A stretch of 64,000 bases of DNA, taken from the NCBI GenBank assembly GCA_963773195.1, contig CAVZAE010000008.1, positions 62,001 through 126,000 on the forward strand, written 5' to 3'. The notes below the pieces were generated by a model that did no database searches, was not told the DNA's origin, and saw nothing but the letters and a program-made list of their open reading frames with translations. This stretch comes from CAIWHR01 sp963773195. GTDB taxonomy: Bacteria; Pseudomonadota; Gammaproteobacteria; Burkholderiales; Casimicrobiaceae. Positions 19,523-28,746 of this stretch are shown piece by piece (within the stretch, counting starts at the first letter, position 1; each line of letters begins with the position of its first letter). The position numbers and the translations under genes are program-made.

Positions 19523-20990
19523 CTAGGTGCCGGTGCCACCCACGGTAAGCCCGTCGATCTTGAGCGTGGGCTGTCCGACGCCGACGGGCACACTCTGGCC
19601 GTCCTTGCCGCACGTGCCGATCCCGGCGTCCATCTCGAGGTCGTGGCCGACCATTGAGACCTTGGTGAGCGCGTCGGGACCGTTGCCGATCAACGTCGCG
19701 CCCTTGACGGGATAGGCAAGCTTGCCCTTCTCGATCTTCCACGCCTCGGCAGCCGAGAACACGAACTTCCCGCTCGTGATGTCGACCTGGCCGCCACCGA
19801 AATTGACGGCGTAGAGGCCGTCGTCGACCGACGCCAGGATCTCGGCCGGATCGTGAGCGCCCGCGAGCATGATCGTGTTGGTCATCCGCGGCATAGGCAG
19901 GTACGCGAACGACTCGCGGCGACCGTTGCCGGTCGGCGCGACGCCCATCAGCGCCGCATTGAGGCGGTCCTGCATGTAACCGCGGAGGATGCCGTCTTCG
20001 ATCAGCACCGTGCGTTGCGTCGGGTTGCCTTCGTCGTCGATGTTGAGCGACCCGCGGCGGCGCTCGATCGTGCCGTCATCGATGACGGTGATCCCCGGAG
20101 CGGCGACGCGCTGGCCGACGCGGCCTGAGAACGCGCTCGTGCCCTTGCGGTTGAAATCGCCCTCGAGGCCGTGCCCGATCGCCTCGTGCAGCAGGATGCC
20201 GGGCCATCCGTGGCCGAGCACGACAGTCATCGTTCCAGCCGGTGCATCGCGCGCACCCAGGTTCAGCAGGGCCTGATCGACCGCCTTGTTCGCATATGTC
20301 GCGAGCACGTCGTCGGTGAAGTACGCGTAGTCGAAGCGTCCGCCGCCGCCCATCGATCCCTGCTCGCGCCGCCCATTCTCCTCGACGATCACCGTGAGCG
20401 ACACACGCACGAGCGGCCGCACGTCCGCGGCCACGAAACCGTCGCTTCGCGCGATCAGCACCGCCTCGAATTCACCGGCGAGCGATGCCATCACCTGCGT
20501 GACACGCGGATCGCGCGCTCTCGCCATCTGCTCGAGACGCTCGAGCAACGCCACCTTCGAATCCTCGGATAGGGAGCGGACGGGATCGTGCGGGCACGTA
20601 GAGCGCGCGCGAATCGCCGACGCGGGCGATCTGCGAGTGCGCCGATTGGCCCTGGCGGCCGATCGCCCGCGCCGCCGTGGCCGCCTCGTCGAGTGCGAGC
20701 AGGCTGATATCGTCCGAGTAGGCGAAGGCCTGCTTTTCTCCGCGCACGGCGCGGATGCCGACGCCGCGGTCGATGGCGAACGCCCCCGACTTGACGATGC
20801 CCTCCTCGAGGCTCCAGCTCTCGGTGCGCGAGTACTGGAAGTAGAGGTCGGCAAAATCGACTTCGTGGGTGTGGATCGATGCCAGCACGTGCGAGAGATG
20901 CGCGTCGTCCAGGCCGGCGGGTTCGAGCAGCAGGCGGCGCGCCTCGGTCACCGGCAGCAGGTCGCTGCCGGTGCGGGGAATGTCGTTCAC
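19523..20990 (-). CDS. tldD: Metalloprotease TldD, frameshifted in this sequence
   Basis: TldD forms a heterodimer with TldE/PmbA and degrades unfolded or leader peptides (microcin B17 maturation, CcdA turnover in E. coli). The ATG at 20990 begins MNDIPRTGSD; the frame breaks near 20591, where one extra base in GTGCCCGCAC on the coding strand turns VPHDPVRSL into VPARSRP. Removing it gives 488 aa, close to E. coli's 481. The zinc site HEAIGHGLEGD (HExxxH) is intact, and the C-terminal GIGTCGKDGQ and PTLKIDGLTVGGTG segments match the family. It is probably functional, with the shift due to sequence error. No tldE is in the window. Confidence 0.9.
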
Positions 20991-21102
20991 GGGAGTCCTT
21001 TATGGGCCGCGCCTCGTGGACGCGCGCCGTTTGCGGAATTGCGTATTTTCCTCGCTTCGCCCAGGCTCGGGCAACCCCGATGCCCCTCCGTCACGAAGGG
21101 TC

Positions 21103-21852
21103 TCAGGCCCGTGTCGCAGCCTTGCCCAGATATGTGGCCGCAACACGAGGATTTACAGCGAGTTCCGCACTCGGGCCTTCGACCGCGAGCTCGCCGGTCT
21201 CGAGCACATAACCGTAATCCGACACCTGCAGGGCCGCGCGCGCGTTCTGCTCGACTAACAAGATCGAGACTCCCGTCGCGCGAAGCGCCGAGATGATGCT
21301 GAAGACTTCGCGGACTATGAGCGGCGCGAGGCCGAGGGAAGGCTCGTCGAGCAGGAGCACCTTGGGCCGCCCCATCAGCGCACGTCCCATGGCGAGCATC
21401 TGCCGCTCGCCACCCGACAGCGTGCCCGCGAGCTGGTCGCGCCGTTCCGCGAGTCGCGGAAAACGCTGGTAGACCTGCGCGAGTGTCTCTTTCGGATTGC
21501 CATCGCCGCTCCGCACGCGCTGGAACGCGCCGAGCTCGAGGTTGTCGGCGACACTCATCGCCGCGAAAAGCTCGCGCCGTTCGGGCACGAGGATCAACCC
21601 GCGTGCGACCCGCTGTTCGACCGACAGCATCGCCGCCGACTCGCCCAGGTAGATGACGTCCCCTCGCGCAGGCAGAAGGCCCATCACGGCGCCGAGAAGC
21701 GTTGTCTTGCCGGCGCCGTTCGGCCCGATCACGCTGACGATCGTTCCAGGCGCAACCGCAAGCGAGACGTCGTGCACGGCCTCGACCTTGCCGTACGCGA
21801 CATGCAGGTGGCGGACAGCGAGGAGCGTGCTCACTGGACCACTTCCGTTCAC
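21103..21852 (-). CDS. livF: Branched-chain amino-acid-type ABC transporter ATPase LivF
   Basis: Second ATPase of a LIV-type importer, 249 aa. Walker A is GPNGAGKTT near residue 43, the signature is LSGGERQML and Walker B is VLLLDEPSLGLAP. The GTG start at 21852 overlaps the stop of the fused livM-livG gene (GTGA), so translation is coupled. Transported substrates in this family include branched-chain amino acids, amides, urea and aromatic compounds; the substrate here is not determined. Confidence 0.93.
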   Translation of the reverse strand: MNGSGPVSTLLAVRHLHVAYGKVEAVHDVSLAVAPGTIVSVIGPNGAGKTTLLGAVMGLLPARGDVIYLGESAAMLSVEQRVARGLILVPERRELFAAMSVADNLELGAFQRVRSGDGNPKETLAQVYQRFPRLAERRDQLAGTLSGGERQMLAMGRALMGRPKVLLLDEPSLGLAPLIVREVFSIISALRATGVSILLVEQNARAALQVSDYGYVLETGELAVEGPSAELAVNPRVAATYLGKAATRA

Positions 21853-23627
21853 GTGACGCCTCCGAGGTAGGCTTCGAGTACGAGCGGGTCGCGCTGGATC
21901 GTCGCCGGGACGCCTTCGGCGAGCTTCTCGCCGAAATCCATCACGACCAGCCGATCGGTCAGACCCATCACGAAATCCATGTCGTGCTCGACCAGGAGCA
22001 ACGTCATCCCTTCTGCCTTGAGTTGCCGCAGGAGTACCGCGAGCTCCTGCTTTTCGAGAAAGCGCAGCCCGGCCGCAGGTTCGTCCAGAAGCAGAAGCAG
22101 TGAATCCGAGGCGAGCGCCCGCGCGATCTCGACCACCCGTTGCCGACCAAGGGCGAGACTTCCGGCCGCTGCGTGCATCTGCCCAGCGAGGCCCACACGC
22201 GCGATGGCCCTAGCCGCCTCGGCACGCGTCTGCCGCTCCTCGGCGCGATCGAGCCGGAGTGCGGCGCGCAGTTCGCCGGCGCTGCCACGCAGGTACGCGC
22301 CGAGTGCGACGTTGTCGAGCACGCTCATCCGCGGGACGAGCTTCACATGCTGGAACGTTCGGCCAATGCCGCGCCGCGCGATCTCGAACGGTGCGCGCCC
22401 TGCGATCGACTCGCCCCGGAACAGGATATCGCCGGACGTGAGCGGCAGCGCGCCCGAGATCAGATTGAACATCGTGCTCTTGCCTGCGCCGTTCGGACCG
22501 ATCAAGCCCAGGATCTCCCCCTGATGAATCGAGAACGAGAGATCGTTCACGGCAACCAGTCCACCGAACTGCTTGCGCGCCTTGCGTACGTCGAGCAGAA
22601 CGCCCGTTTCCGCGCTGCGGTCGCGCACGGGAAGGGGTGGTGCCTCCGGCACGGGCGACGGCGGCGCTTGCGGCAGCCAGCGCGCGATCCACGGCCACAC
22701 ACCCTCGCGCGCCCGCTGGAGCACGATCACCATCAACACTCCGAAGACCACCATCTCGAAATTGCCGCTGCGGCCCAGGATCACGGGCAGCCAGTCCTGG
22801 AGAAGCTGCTTCGCGAGCGTGATCAGCGTCGCGCCCACGACCGCCCCCCAGACGCTTCCGGCGCCACCGACGACGGCCATGAAGAGATATTCGATCCCCT
22901 GCGGCAGTCCGAACGGCGTCGGATTCACGAACCGTTGCAGATGCGCATAGAGCCAGCCCGACACGGATGCGAGAAGCGCCGCGTAGACGAAGACAACGAT
23001 CTTGAGGCGGCCCGCGTCGACGCCGAAGGCCTCGCACATCTCGAGCTGGCCGCGGAGCGCGCGAATCGCTCGCCCGGGCCGCGAGTCGAGCAGATTGGCG
23101 GTGGCCCAGAGCGCGCCGAGCGCAATGGCCCAGATCAGGAAGTAGTAGTAGCGCTCGTCCTTGAGCTCGAAACCGAGCACGCCGAGAGCAGGCACGCCGG
23201 TGAGCCCGGTATGGCCTCCCAGGTACTCGACGTTGCCGAACAGGAAATAGAGACTCGTGCCCCACGCGATGGTCGCGAGCGGGAAATAGTGGCCGCGCAT
23301 TCGCAACGTGATGAAGCCCAGGCACAGCGCGAGGGCGAACGTGAGCGCGAGTCCGGCAGCGAGATTCAGCCAAGGGGATACGCCGAAGCGGGTCGCCAGG
23401 ATCGCCGTCGTGTAGGCGCCGATGCCCACGAATGCGGCCTGGCCGAACGACGTCTGCCCGGCGACGCCCGTCAGCAGCACGAGACCGAGCGCGACGATGC
23501 TGTAGAGGCCGATGTAGTTGCCGAGCGTGACCCAGAACGGGGGCGCGAGCAGGGCCACGCCGACGAGAACGCCGGCAAGCAGCGCCCTAGCCTGCCATGC
23601 TGAACGCCGCCGCCCGCTGTCGGTCAC
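21849..23627 (-). CDS. Fused LIV-type permease/ATPase (LivM-LivG)
   Basis: One 592-aa polypeptide combining the LivM permease (about residues 1-320, many membrane helices, with GVAGQTSFGQAAFVGIGAYT and VVGGAGSVWGAVVGA) and the LivG ATPase (about residues 345-592, Walker A GPNGAGKST, Walker B LLLLDEPAAGL). The signature segment reads LALGRQRVVEIARAL rather than the usual LSYGQQR, with L-A-L-G-R replacing the first residues. The start is GTG at 23627 because GGAGGA lies 6 nt upstream; the open frame extends to 23822 but that part is repeat sequence. LivM-LivG fusions are common in betaproteobacteria. It lies between livH and livF in the operon. Confidence 0.9.
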   Translation of the reverse strand: MTDSGRRRSAWQARALLAGVLVGVALLAPPFWVTLGNYIGLYSIVALGLVLLTGVAGQTSFGQAAFVGIGAYTTAILATRFGVSPWLNLAAGLALTFALALCLGFITLRMRGHYFPLATIAWGTSLYFLFGNVEYLGGHTGLTGVPALGVLGFELKDERYYYFLIWAIALGALWATANLLDSRPGRAIRALRGQLEMCEAFGVDAGRLKIVVFVYAALLASVSGWLYAHLQRFVNPTPFGLPQGIEYLFMAVVGGAGSVWGAVVGATLITLAKQLLQDWLPVILGRSGNFEMVVFGVLMVIVLQRAREGVWPWIARWLPQAPPSPVPEAPPLPVRDRSAETGVLLDVRKARKQFGGLVAVNDLSFSIHQGEILGLIGPNGAGKSTMFNLISGALPLTSGDILFRGESIAGRAPFEIARRGIGRTFQHVKLVPRMSVLDNVALGAYLRGSAGELRAALRLDRAEERQTRAEAARAIARVGLAGQMHAAAGSLALGRQRVVEIARALASDSLLLLLDEPAAGLRFLEKQELAVLLRQLKAEGMTLLLVEHDMDFVMGLTDRLVVMDFGEKLAEGVPATIQRDPLVLEAYLGGVT

Positions 23628-23640
23628 TGTGCATCCTCCC

Positions 23641-23885
23641 GACCGCCGGGCATGCTCGTCGCGCCGAAGCGCCGGCCACGGTCGCTCACTCGCGGCCTCC
23701 GCACTGCCGAGCATGTTCGTTGCGCCACCGTGTCGGCCGCCCTCGCTCGCTCGGCGACGCGCCCTTCGGGCGGCCTCCGTACCGCCCTGCATTCTTGTTG
23801 CGACTCTCGGGTCGGCCGCCACCCGCGCTCGCAGACGCGAGCTTCGCTCCTTGGCTCGCTCTGCTCGCGCGGCGTCCTGGCTCGC
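23641..23885. repeat. Three degenerate tandem repeats in the livH-livM gap
   Basis: Three imperfect copies, beginning near 23642, 23703 and 23781, share the pattern ACYGCC..GCAT.YTYGTYGCG followed by CGGCC and a CTCGCTC-rich stretch. Spacing is about 61 and 78 bp. The last copy runs into further GCTCGC/GCTTCGC low-complexity DNA up to the livH stop. A related stretch occurs at 34655-34732. The 258-bp gap holds no gene. Confidence 0.6.
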
Positions 23886-24923
23886 TCACTCGTCCTCCTC
23901 ATGATGATGCGTGGTGAGGCTGCGCCACAGAAGCACGGGGATGATCAGCGTGAAGACGATCACCTCCTTGTACCCGCTCGCCCAGAACGACGAAAACGCC
24001 TCGAGCAGCCCGACCGTGAGCGCACCGCCCGCCGCTAGCGGGTAGCTCACGAGGCCGCCGATGATCGCGCCCACGAAGCCCTTGAGGCTCACGAGGAACC
24101 CCGAATCGTAGTAGATGGTGGTGATCGGTCCGACCAGCACACCCGAGAACGCACAGAGGAGCGCGGCGAGCGCGAACGTCAGCGCGCCGGCCAGGTCGGG
24201 CGGCACCCCGCATAAGCGAGCGCCGACGCGATTCAACGCGGTCGCCCGAAGCGCTTTCCCGTACAGCGTGCGGCCGAAGAACACGTAGAGTGCCGCGATC
24301 AGCGCAATCGATGTCGCCACGACGAGCAGGCTCTGCACGCTGATCGTGATCGCGCCCAGCTCGAGCGACGCCGACGAGAAGGGGGGCGTCCGCGACCCTT
24401 CGGCGCCAAAGAACCAAAGGCCGAGTCCCGTGAGCGCAAGATGCACGGCGACCGAGACGATCAGGAGCACGAGCACGCTCGCCTCGGCAAGCGGCTGATA
24501 GGCGATGCGATACAAGAGCGGTCCCATCGGGGTTATCAGCGCGAGCGTCAGCACGACCTGCACCCAGAATGGGAGCTCCGGTGCAGCGAGCCACCACGCA
24601 ATCGCGGCAATCGCCACCGGAACGACGGTCCAGCGCAGCAGCGCTCCCGGGATACGGGCGGGCTCGCCGCGGCGAAGCCGCCGCCAAGTCTCCATCAGGC
24701 CGGCCACGACGGCCATGCCCGCCAAGAGCCAGATGGTTCCCGGCGCCTTGCCGAGTTGCAGGCCGGCGAGCGTCAGCGTCCCGTAAACGACGAACTCGCC
24801 GGACGGCACCCAGATCACGCGCGTGACCGCGAACACCAGCACGAGCGCCAATGCGAGCAGCGCATAGACGGCACCGTTGGTGATGCCGTCCTGCAGGAGC
24901 AACGCAAAGATCGTGAGGTCCAT
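23886..24923 (-). CDS. livH: LIV-type ABC transporter permease LivH
   Basis: 345-aa inner-membrane permease with eight or more hydrophobic helices. The N-terminal LLLQDGITNGAVYALLALALVLVF matches the LivH start, and the C-terminal region carries the family's GPITTIYYDSGFLVSLKGFVGAIIGG loop. It has an insertion of about 60 residues (around 70-130) relative to the ~300-aa norm. It lies downstream of livK beyond a strong hairpin, which probably lowers its expression relative to the binding protein. Confidence 0.9.
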   Translation of the reverse strand: MDLTIFALLLQDGITNGAVYALLALALVLVFAVTRVIWVPSGEFVVYGTLTLAGLQLGKAPGTIWLLAGMAVVAGLMETWRRLRRGEPARIPGALLRWTVVPVAIAAIAWWLAAPELPFWVQVVLTLALITPMGPLLYRIAYQPLAEASVLVLLIVSVAVHLALTGLGLWFFGAEGSRTPPFSSASLELGAITISVQSLLVVATSIALIAALYVFFGRTLYGKALRATALNRVGARLCGVPPDLAGALTFALAALLCAFSGVLVGPITTIYYDSGFLVSLKGFVGAIIGGLVSYPLAAGGALTVGLLEAFSSFWASGYKEVIVFTLIIPVLLWRSLTTHHHEEDE

Positions 24924-24936
24924 CCGCGACGCCCGT

Positions 24937-24976
24937 AAAAAAGCCGGCTGCGCGGTCTGCCCGCGAGCCGGCTCGG
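24937..24976 (-). terminator. Attenuator/terminator hairpin between livK and livH
   Basis: On the minus strand GAGCCGGCTCGCGG pairs with CCGCGCAGCCGGC (one bulge) across a short loop and is followed by six T residues (24942-24937). It sits 14 bp after the livK stop and 14 bp before the livH ATG, a common arrangement that lets the binding protein be made in excess over the membrane parts. Confidence 0.75.
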
Positions 24977-24989
24977 GTTCAGCCGGGTG

Positions 24990-26147
24990 CTACTTGGCCA
25001 GCACCCACTTGCCGTTCTCGATCTTGATCATCGTGCGCGCGCGGTTGTCGAGGCCGTTGTGGTCCTGTGGTGTCATCGTGAAAACGCCGTGGCTCGCGAC
25101 GACCTCCTTCTCGCTCTCGAGCGCATCACGCAACGCGGCCCGGAACTCCTTCGTTCCGGGCTGCGCGCGCTTGAGCGCCTGCGGAATGGCGTTGTTAAGC
25201 AGCAGGTAGACATCCCAGGCATGGCCGCCGAACGTCGAGCGCGAGTCCTTGCCGTTCTTCGCCTCGTACTTCGTGATGTACTCGGCAGCCGCCTTCTTGA
25301 GCGGATTGGAATCGGGCAATTGCTCGTAGACCAGCATCGGGCCGATCGGCAGCAGGGTGCCATCGCCGTCCTTGCCGACCACGCGCAGGAAGTCCGGATT
25401 CGCGACGCCGTGCGTCTGATAGATCTTGCCCTTGTAGCCACGCGCGACGAGCTCCTTCTGCGGCGTCGCGCCCGGAGTGCCGGCTGCGGCAATCAGGATC
25501 GCGTCGGGCTTCGCGGCGACGAGCTTCAGCACCTGGCCCGTCACCGACGAATCGGTACGGTTGTACTTCTCCTCGGCGACGATCTGGATGCCTGCCGTCT
25601 TCGCGGAATTGCGGGTCTCGGCCAGCCAGCCGTCGCCATAGCCGTCGGCGAAGCCGATGAAACCCAGCGTCTTCACGCCGTTGGCTTTCATGTGCACGGC
25701 GATCGCATCGGCCATCAGCGCGTCGCTCTGCGGCGTCTTGAACACCCACTTGGTCTTCGGGTTCGTGGGATCGACGATCCGGGACGAGGCGGCCATCGAG
25801 ATCATCGGCGTTTCGGCCGCGGAGACGACATCGACCATCGCGAGCGAGTTCGGCGTGATCGTCGAGCCGACGATGACGTCGACCTTGTCTTCGGTGATCA
25901 ACTTCTTCGTGTTCGTCACCGCCTTGGTCGTGTCGGACGCATCGTCGAGCACGATCCAGTTGATCTTCTGCCCGGCGATCGACGTCGGCAGCAGCTCGAA
26001 GGTCTTCTGCTCGGGGATGCCGAGCGAAGCCGCCGGACCTGTCGCCGACAGCGTCACGCCGACGTTGATGTCAGCTTGTGCGGGTCCAGCGACAGCCAGG
26101 GCAACAGCCAGCATGGCGAGCGCTGGCGACAGCTTGCGGACAAACAT
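24990..26147 (-). CDS. LIV-type ABC transporter periplasmic binding protein
   Basis: 385-aa periplasmic solute receptor (type I periplasmic-binding fold). A signal peptide (MFVRKLSPALAMLAVALAVAGPAQA, cleavage after residue 25) is followed by DINVGVTLSATGPAASLGIPE, which is the usual ligand-side start of LivK-like proteins. It heads the importer genes. The ligand cannot be deduced: members bind leucine-type amino acids, but also amides, urea or aromatic acids. It begins 58 bp after mscL on the same strand. Confidence 0.92.
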   Translation of the reverse strand: MFVRKLSPALAMLAVALAVAGPAQADINVGVTLSATGPAASLGIPEQKTFELLPTSIAGQKINWIVLDDASDTTKAVTNTKKLITEDKVDVIVGSTITPNSLAMVDVVSAAETPMISMAASSRIVDPTNPKTKWVFKTPQSDALMADAIAVHMKANGVKTLGFIGFADGYGDGWLAETRNSAKTAGIQIVAEEKYNRTDSSVTGQVLKLVAAKPDAILIAAAGTPGATPQKELVARGYKGKIYQTHGVANPDFLRVVGKDGDGTLLPIGPMLVYEQLPDSNPLKKAAAEYITKYEAKNGKDSRSTFGGHAWDVYLLLNNAIPQALKRAQPGTKEFRAALRDALESEKEVVASHGVFTMTPQDHNGLDNRARTMIKIENGKWVLAK

Positions 26148-26205
26148 GGAACTCCTCCCTCGGTGGCCGGAATGAATGACGATCCCGCCGGCTCGGTGTG
26201 GGTAT

Positions 26206-26631
26206 CTAGCGCTTGAGCAGGTCCCGGATCTCGCGCAACAGCACGACGTCCTCGGGCGGGGCCGGCGGCGCTTTCGGCTCTTCGCGGCGCATCCGATTGA
26301 CGGCCCGCACCATCATGAAGATCACGAACGCGAGGATCACGAAGTTGATCACGACGGTGATGAAATTGCCGTAGGCGAACAGCGGAACCCCCGCCTTGGT
26401 CAGCGCGTCGTAGGTCATCGGTCCCGCGTACCCGGCGGGCGGGCTTGCCAGTGGAATGAACATGTTGGAGAAGTCGAGCCCGCCCGTCACGCGGCCGATC
26501 AGCGGCATGATGATGTCCTTGACCAGCGAATCGACGATCTTCCCGAAGGCGCCGCCGATGATGATGCCGACCGCGAGGTCGACGACGCTGCCCTTGACTG
26601 CAAATTCGCGGAACTCGCTCGCAAACGACAT
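26206..26631 (-). CDS. mscL: Large-conductance mechanosensitive channel
   Basis: Homopentameric emergency valve that opens under membrane tension during osmotic downshock. 141 aa, normal length. The amphipathic N-terminus (MSFASEFREFAVKGSVVDLAVGIIIGGAFGKIV) and TM1 with the glycine-rich constriction are conserved, TM2 is GNFITVVINFVILAFVIFMMV, and the C-terminal helix LREIRDLLKR closes the protein. It lies between glnB and the LIV-type binding protein, all leftward. Confidence 0.97.
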   Translation of the reverse strand: MSFASEFREFAVKGSVVDLAVGIIIGGAFGKIVDSLVKDIIMPLIGRVTGGLDFSNMFIPLASPPAGYAGPMTYDALTKAGVPLFAYGNFITVVINFVILAFVIFMMVRAVNRMRREEPKAPPAPPEDVVLLREIRDLLKR

Positions 26632-26660
26632 CGCTGGCCCCCTGCCGAGAGACGCCGCGG

Positions 26661-26999
26661 CTAGATCGCCGCTTCGCCGCTTTCGCCAGTGCGGATGCGC
26701 ACCACTTGCTCGATCGCGGTGACGAAAATCTTGCCGTCGCCGATCTTGCCCGTGCGCGCAGCCTTGACGATCGCCTCGATCGCGCGCTCGACCAGGGCGT
26801 CAGCGACGATGAGCTCGACCTTCACTTTGGGCAGGAAATCGACGACGTATTCGGCGCCGCGGTAGAGCTCCGTATGCCCCTTCTGGCGGCCGAAGCCCTT
26901 GACCTCGGTCACCGTGAGGCCGCTCACTCCGATCTCGGAGAGCGCCTCGCGCACCTCATCCAGCTTGAACGGCTTGACGATCGCTTCGATCTTTTTCAT
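26661..26999 (-). CDS. glnB: Nitrogen regulatory protein PII
   Basis: 112-aa trimeric signal protein sensing 2-oxoglutarate and ATP/ADP and, through uridylylation, nitrogen status. Y51, the uridylylation site at the T-loop tip, is present in ELYRGAEYVVDF. The PII signature GKIGDGKIFV is intact. It is downstream of nadE (52 bp). Its targets include GlnE, encoded at 10.8 kb; linkage of glnB to nadE is typical of betaproteobacteria. Confidence 0.97.
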   Translation of the reverse strand: MKKIEAIVKPFKLDEVREALSEIGVSGLTVTEVKGFGRQKGHTELYRGAEYVVDFLPKVKVELIVADALVERAIEAIVKAARTGKIGDGKIFVTAIEQVVRIRTGESGEAAI

Positions 27000-27050
27000 G
27001 GCATCTGCAGGAAGAGGCTCGAGCGGGACAGCCGCTAGCTTACACCACGA

Positions 27051-28676
27051 CTATGCGCGCGGTGCGGTCAGGTCGTTCCACTCCGTCCACGCCGACGTGA
27101 TCGGATAACGCCAGTCCTTGCCGAACCCGCGTGGGGTGACGCGAATGCCGACGGCCGCCTGGCGCCGCTTGTATTCGTTCACCTTGATCAACCGTACGAC
27201 CTTTGCCACGTCGGCCGGCGCGAAGCCTTGCGCAACGATGTCGGCCGGGCTCCGGTCATGCTCGACGTAGGCTTCGAGGATCCCGTCGAGTGCATCGTAT
27301 GGGGGCAGCGAGTCCTGGTCGACCTGGTCGGCGCGCAATTCCGCCGAGGGCGCGCGCGTGATGATCCGCTCGGGTATCACCCGGCCGAGCGCGTTGCGGT
27401 AGCGGCACAGACGATAGACCAGCGTCTTGCTGATGTCCTTCAAGACGGCGAAGCCGCCTGCCATGTCGCCGTAGAGCGTGGCATAGCCCACGGCCATTTC
27501 GGATTTGTTGCCTGTCGTGAGCACGATCGAGCCGAACTTGTTCGAGAGCGCCATGAGCAGCGTGCCGCGGATGCGCGCCTGGATATTCTCCTCGGCGGCG
27601 TCGGCCGGAAGACCGCGAAACTCCGCGGCAAGCGCCTCCCGAAACGCGCCGAACACGGGTTCGATCGGGATCTCGTCGTAGCGCACGCCGAGCGTCCCGG
27701 CCATCGTCCGCGCATCCTCGAGGCTCATGGGCCTCGTGTACGGTGACGGTAGCATCACCGCACGGACGGCGTCGCGGCCGAGTGCGTCGACAGCGACGGC
27801 CAGCACGAGTGCGGAGTCGACGCCGCCCGACAGCCCGAGCAGCACGCCGGGGAAGCGATTCTTCCGCACGTAGTCGCGGACGCCCATCACAAGGGCTGCG
27901 TACACATGCGCCTCGAGAGCCGGGTCGAGCGAGCCACGGACAGGCTTCGGTTCGCCATCCTCGAGCGCGACCATCACCACGGCCTCGTGCCATGCCGGCA
28001 GCTGCTGAATGACGTTGCCTTTTGCATTGGCCACGAACGATGCACCGTCGAACACGAGCTCGTCCTGGCCGCCCACGCGATTCACGTAGACAATCGGTAG
28101 TCCGGTTTCGCGCGCGCGGGCGCCTACGTGCTCGCGACGGAGCGCCTGCTGCTTCGTGTGATAAGGCGACCCGTTCGCGACCACGAGAAGTCGCGCGCCC
28201 GCTTCGCGCGCCTGCTGCGCCGGCGCCGGAAACCAGACGTCCTCGCAGATGATGAGGCCGCACGAAACGCCATCGACGTCGATGACGCAGGGCGCGCTGC
28301 CCGGCTCGAAATAGCGCTCCTCGTCGAAGACGGTGTAGTTGGGCAGGCACTGCTTGCGATAGGTCCGCGTCACGCGTCCATCGGCGACGACCGCGAGCGC
28401 GTTGTGGCACTTGCCGTCTGCGCGCTCGGGGAAGCCCACGAGCAACGTCGTTCCGGTCACCATGGCCGCAAGCGCGCTGAGCTCGCGCGCACATGCGTCG
28501 ATAAAGGCCGGGCGCAGGAGCAGGTCTTCCGGCGGGTAGCCGGGCAGCGAGAGCTCGGGGGTCACGACGAGGCGCGCGCCGGCGCGCTTGGCCTCGCCCA
28601 CCGCGCGCAGAATCCCGGCGGCGTTGCCGGAGAGATCGCCGATGACCTGGTCGAGCTGCGCCACCGCGATGTACAT
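27051..28676 (-). CDS. nadE: Glutamine-dependent NAD+ synthetase
   Basis: Last step of NAD+ synthesis, using glutamine as ammonia donor. 541 aa from ATG at 28676 (MYIAVAQLDQVIGD). The N-terminal nitrilase-type glutaminase has E in VTPELSLPG, K in YRKQCLPNY and C in IICEDVWF; the C-terminal synthetase domain has the PP-loop SGGVDSAL and the TGNKSEMAVGY motif. A TAAAAT hexamer ends 7 nt before the ATG on the minus strand, so the transcript could be almost leaderless. It diverges from the N-acyltransferase gene across 70 bp. Confidence 0.95.
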   Translation of the reverse strand: MYIAVAQLDQVIGDLSGNAAGILRAVGEAKRAGARLVVTPELSLPGYPPEDLLLRPAFIDACARELSALAAMVTGTTLLVGFPERADGKCHNALAVVADGRVTRTYRKQCLPNYTVFDEERYFEPGSAPCVIDVDGVSCGLIICEDVWFPAPAQQAREAGARLLVVANGSPYHTKQQALRREHVGARARETGLPIVYVNRVGGQDELVFDGASFVANAKGNVIQQLPAWHEAVVMVALEDGEPKPVRGSLDPALEAHVYAALVMGVRDYVRKNRFPGVLLGLSGGVDSALVLAVAVDALGRDAVRAVMLPSPYTRPMSLEDARTMAGTLGVRYDEIPIEPVFGAFREALAAEFRGLPADAAEENIQARIRGTLLMALSNKFGSIVLTTGNKSEMAVGYATLYGDMAGGFAVLKDISKTLVYRLCRYRNALGRVIPERIITRAPSAELRADQVDQDSLPPYDALDGILEAYVEHDRSPADIVAQGFAPADVAKVVRLIKVNEYKRRQAAVGIRVTPRGFGKDWRYPITSAWTEWNDLTAPRA

Positions 28677-28746
28677 GTTGACAATTTTACCATCGCGTTC
28701 GCGTGCGGCTTGCCGAGCGAGCTCCGCGCACGCGAGAATCGGGCGC

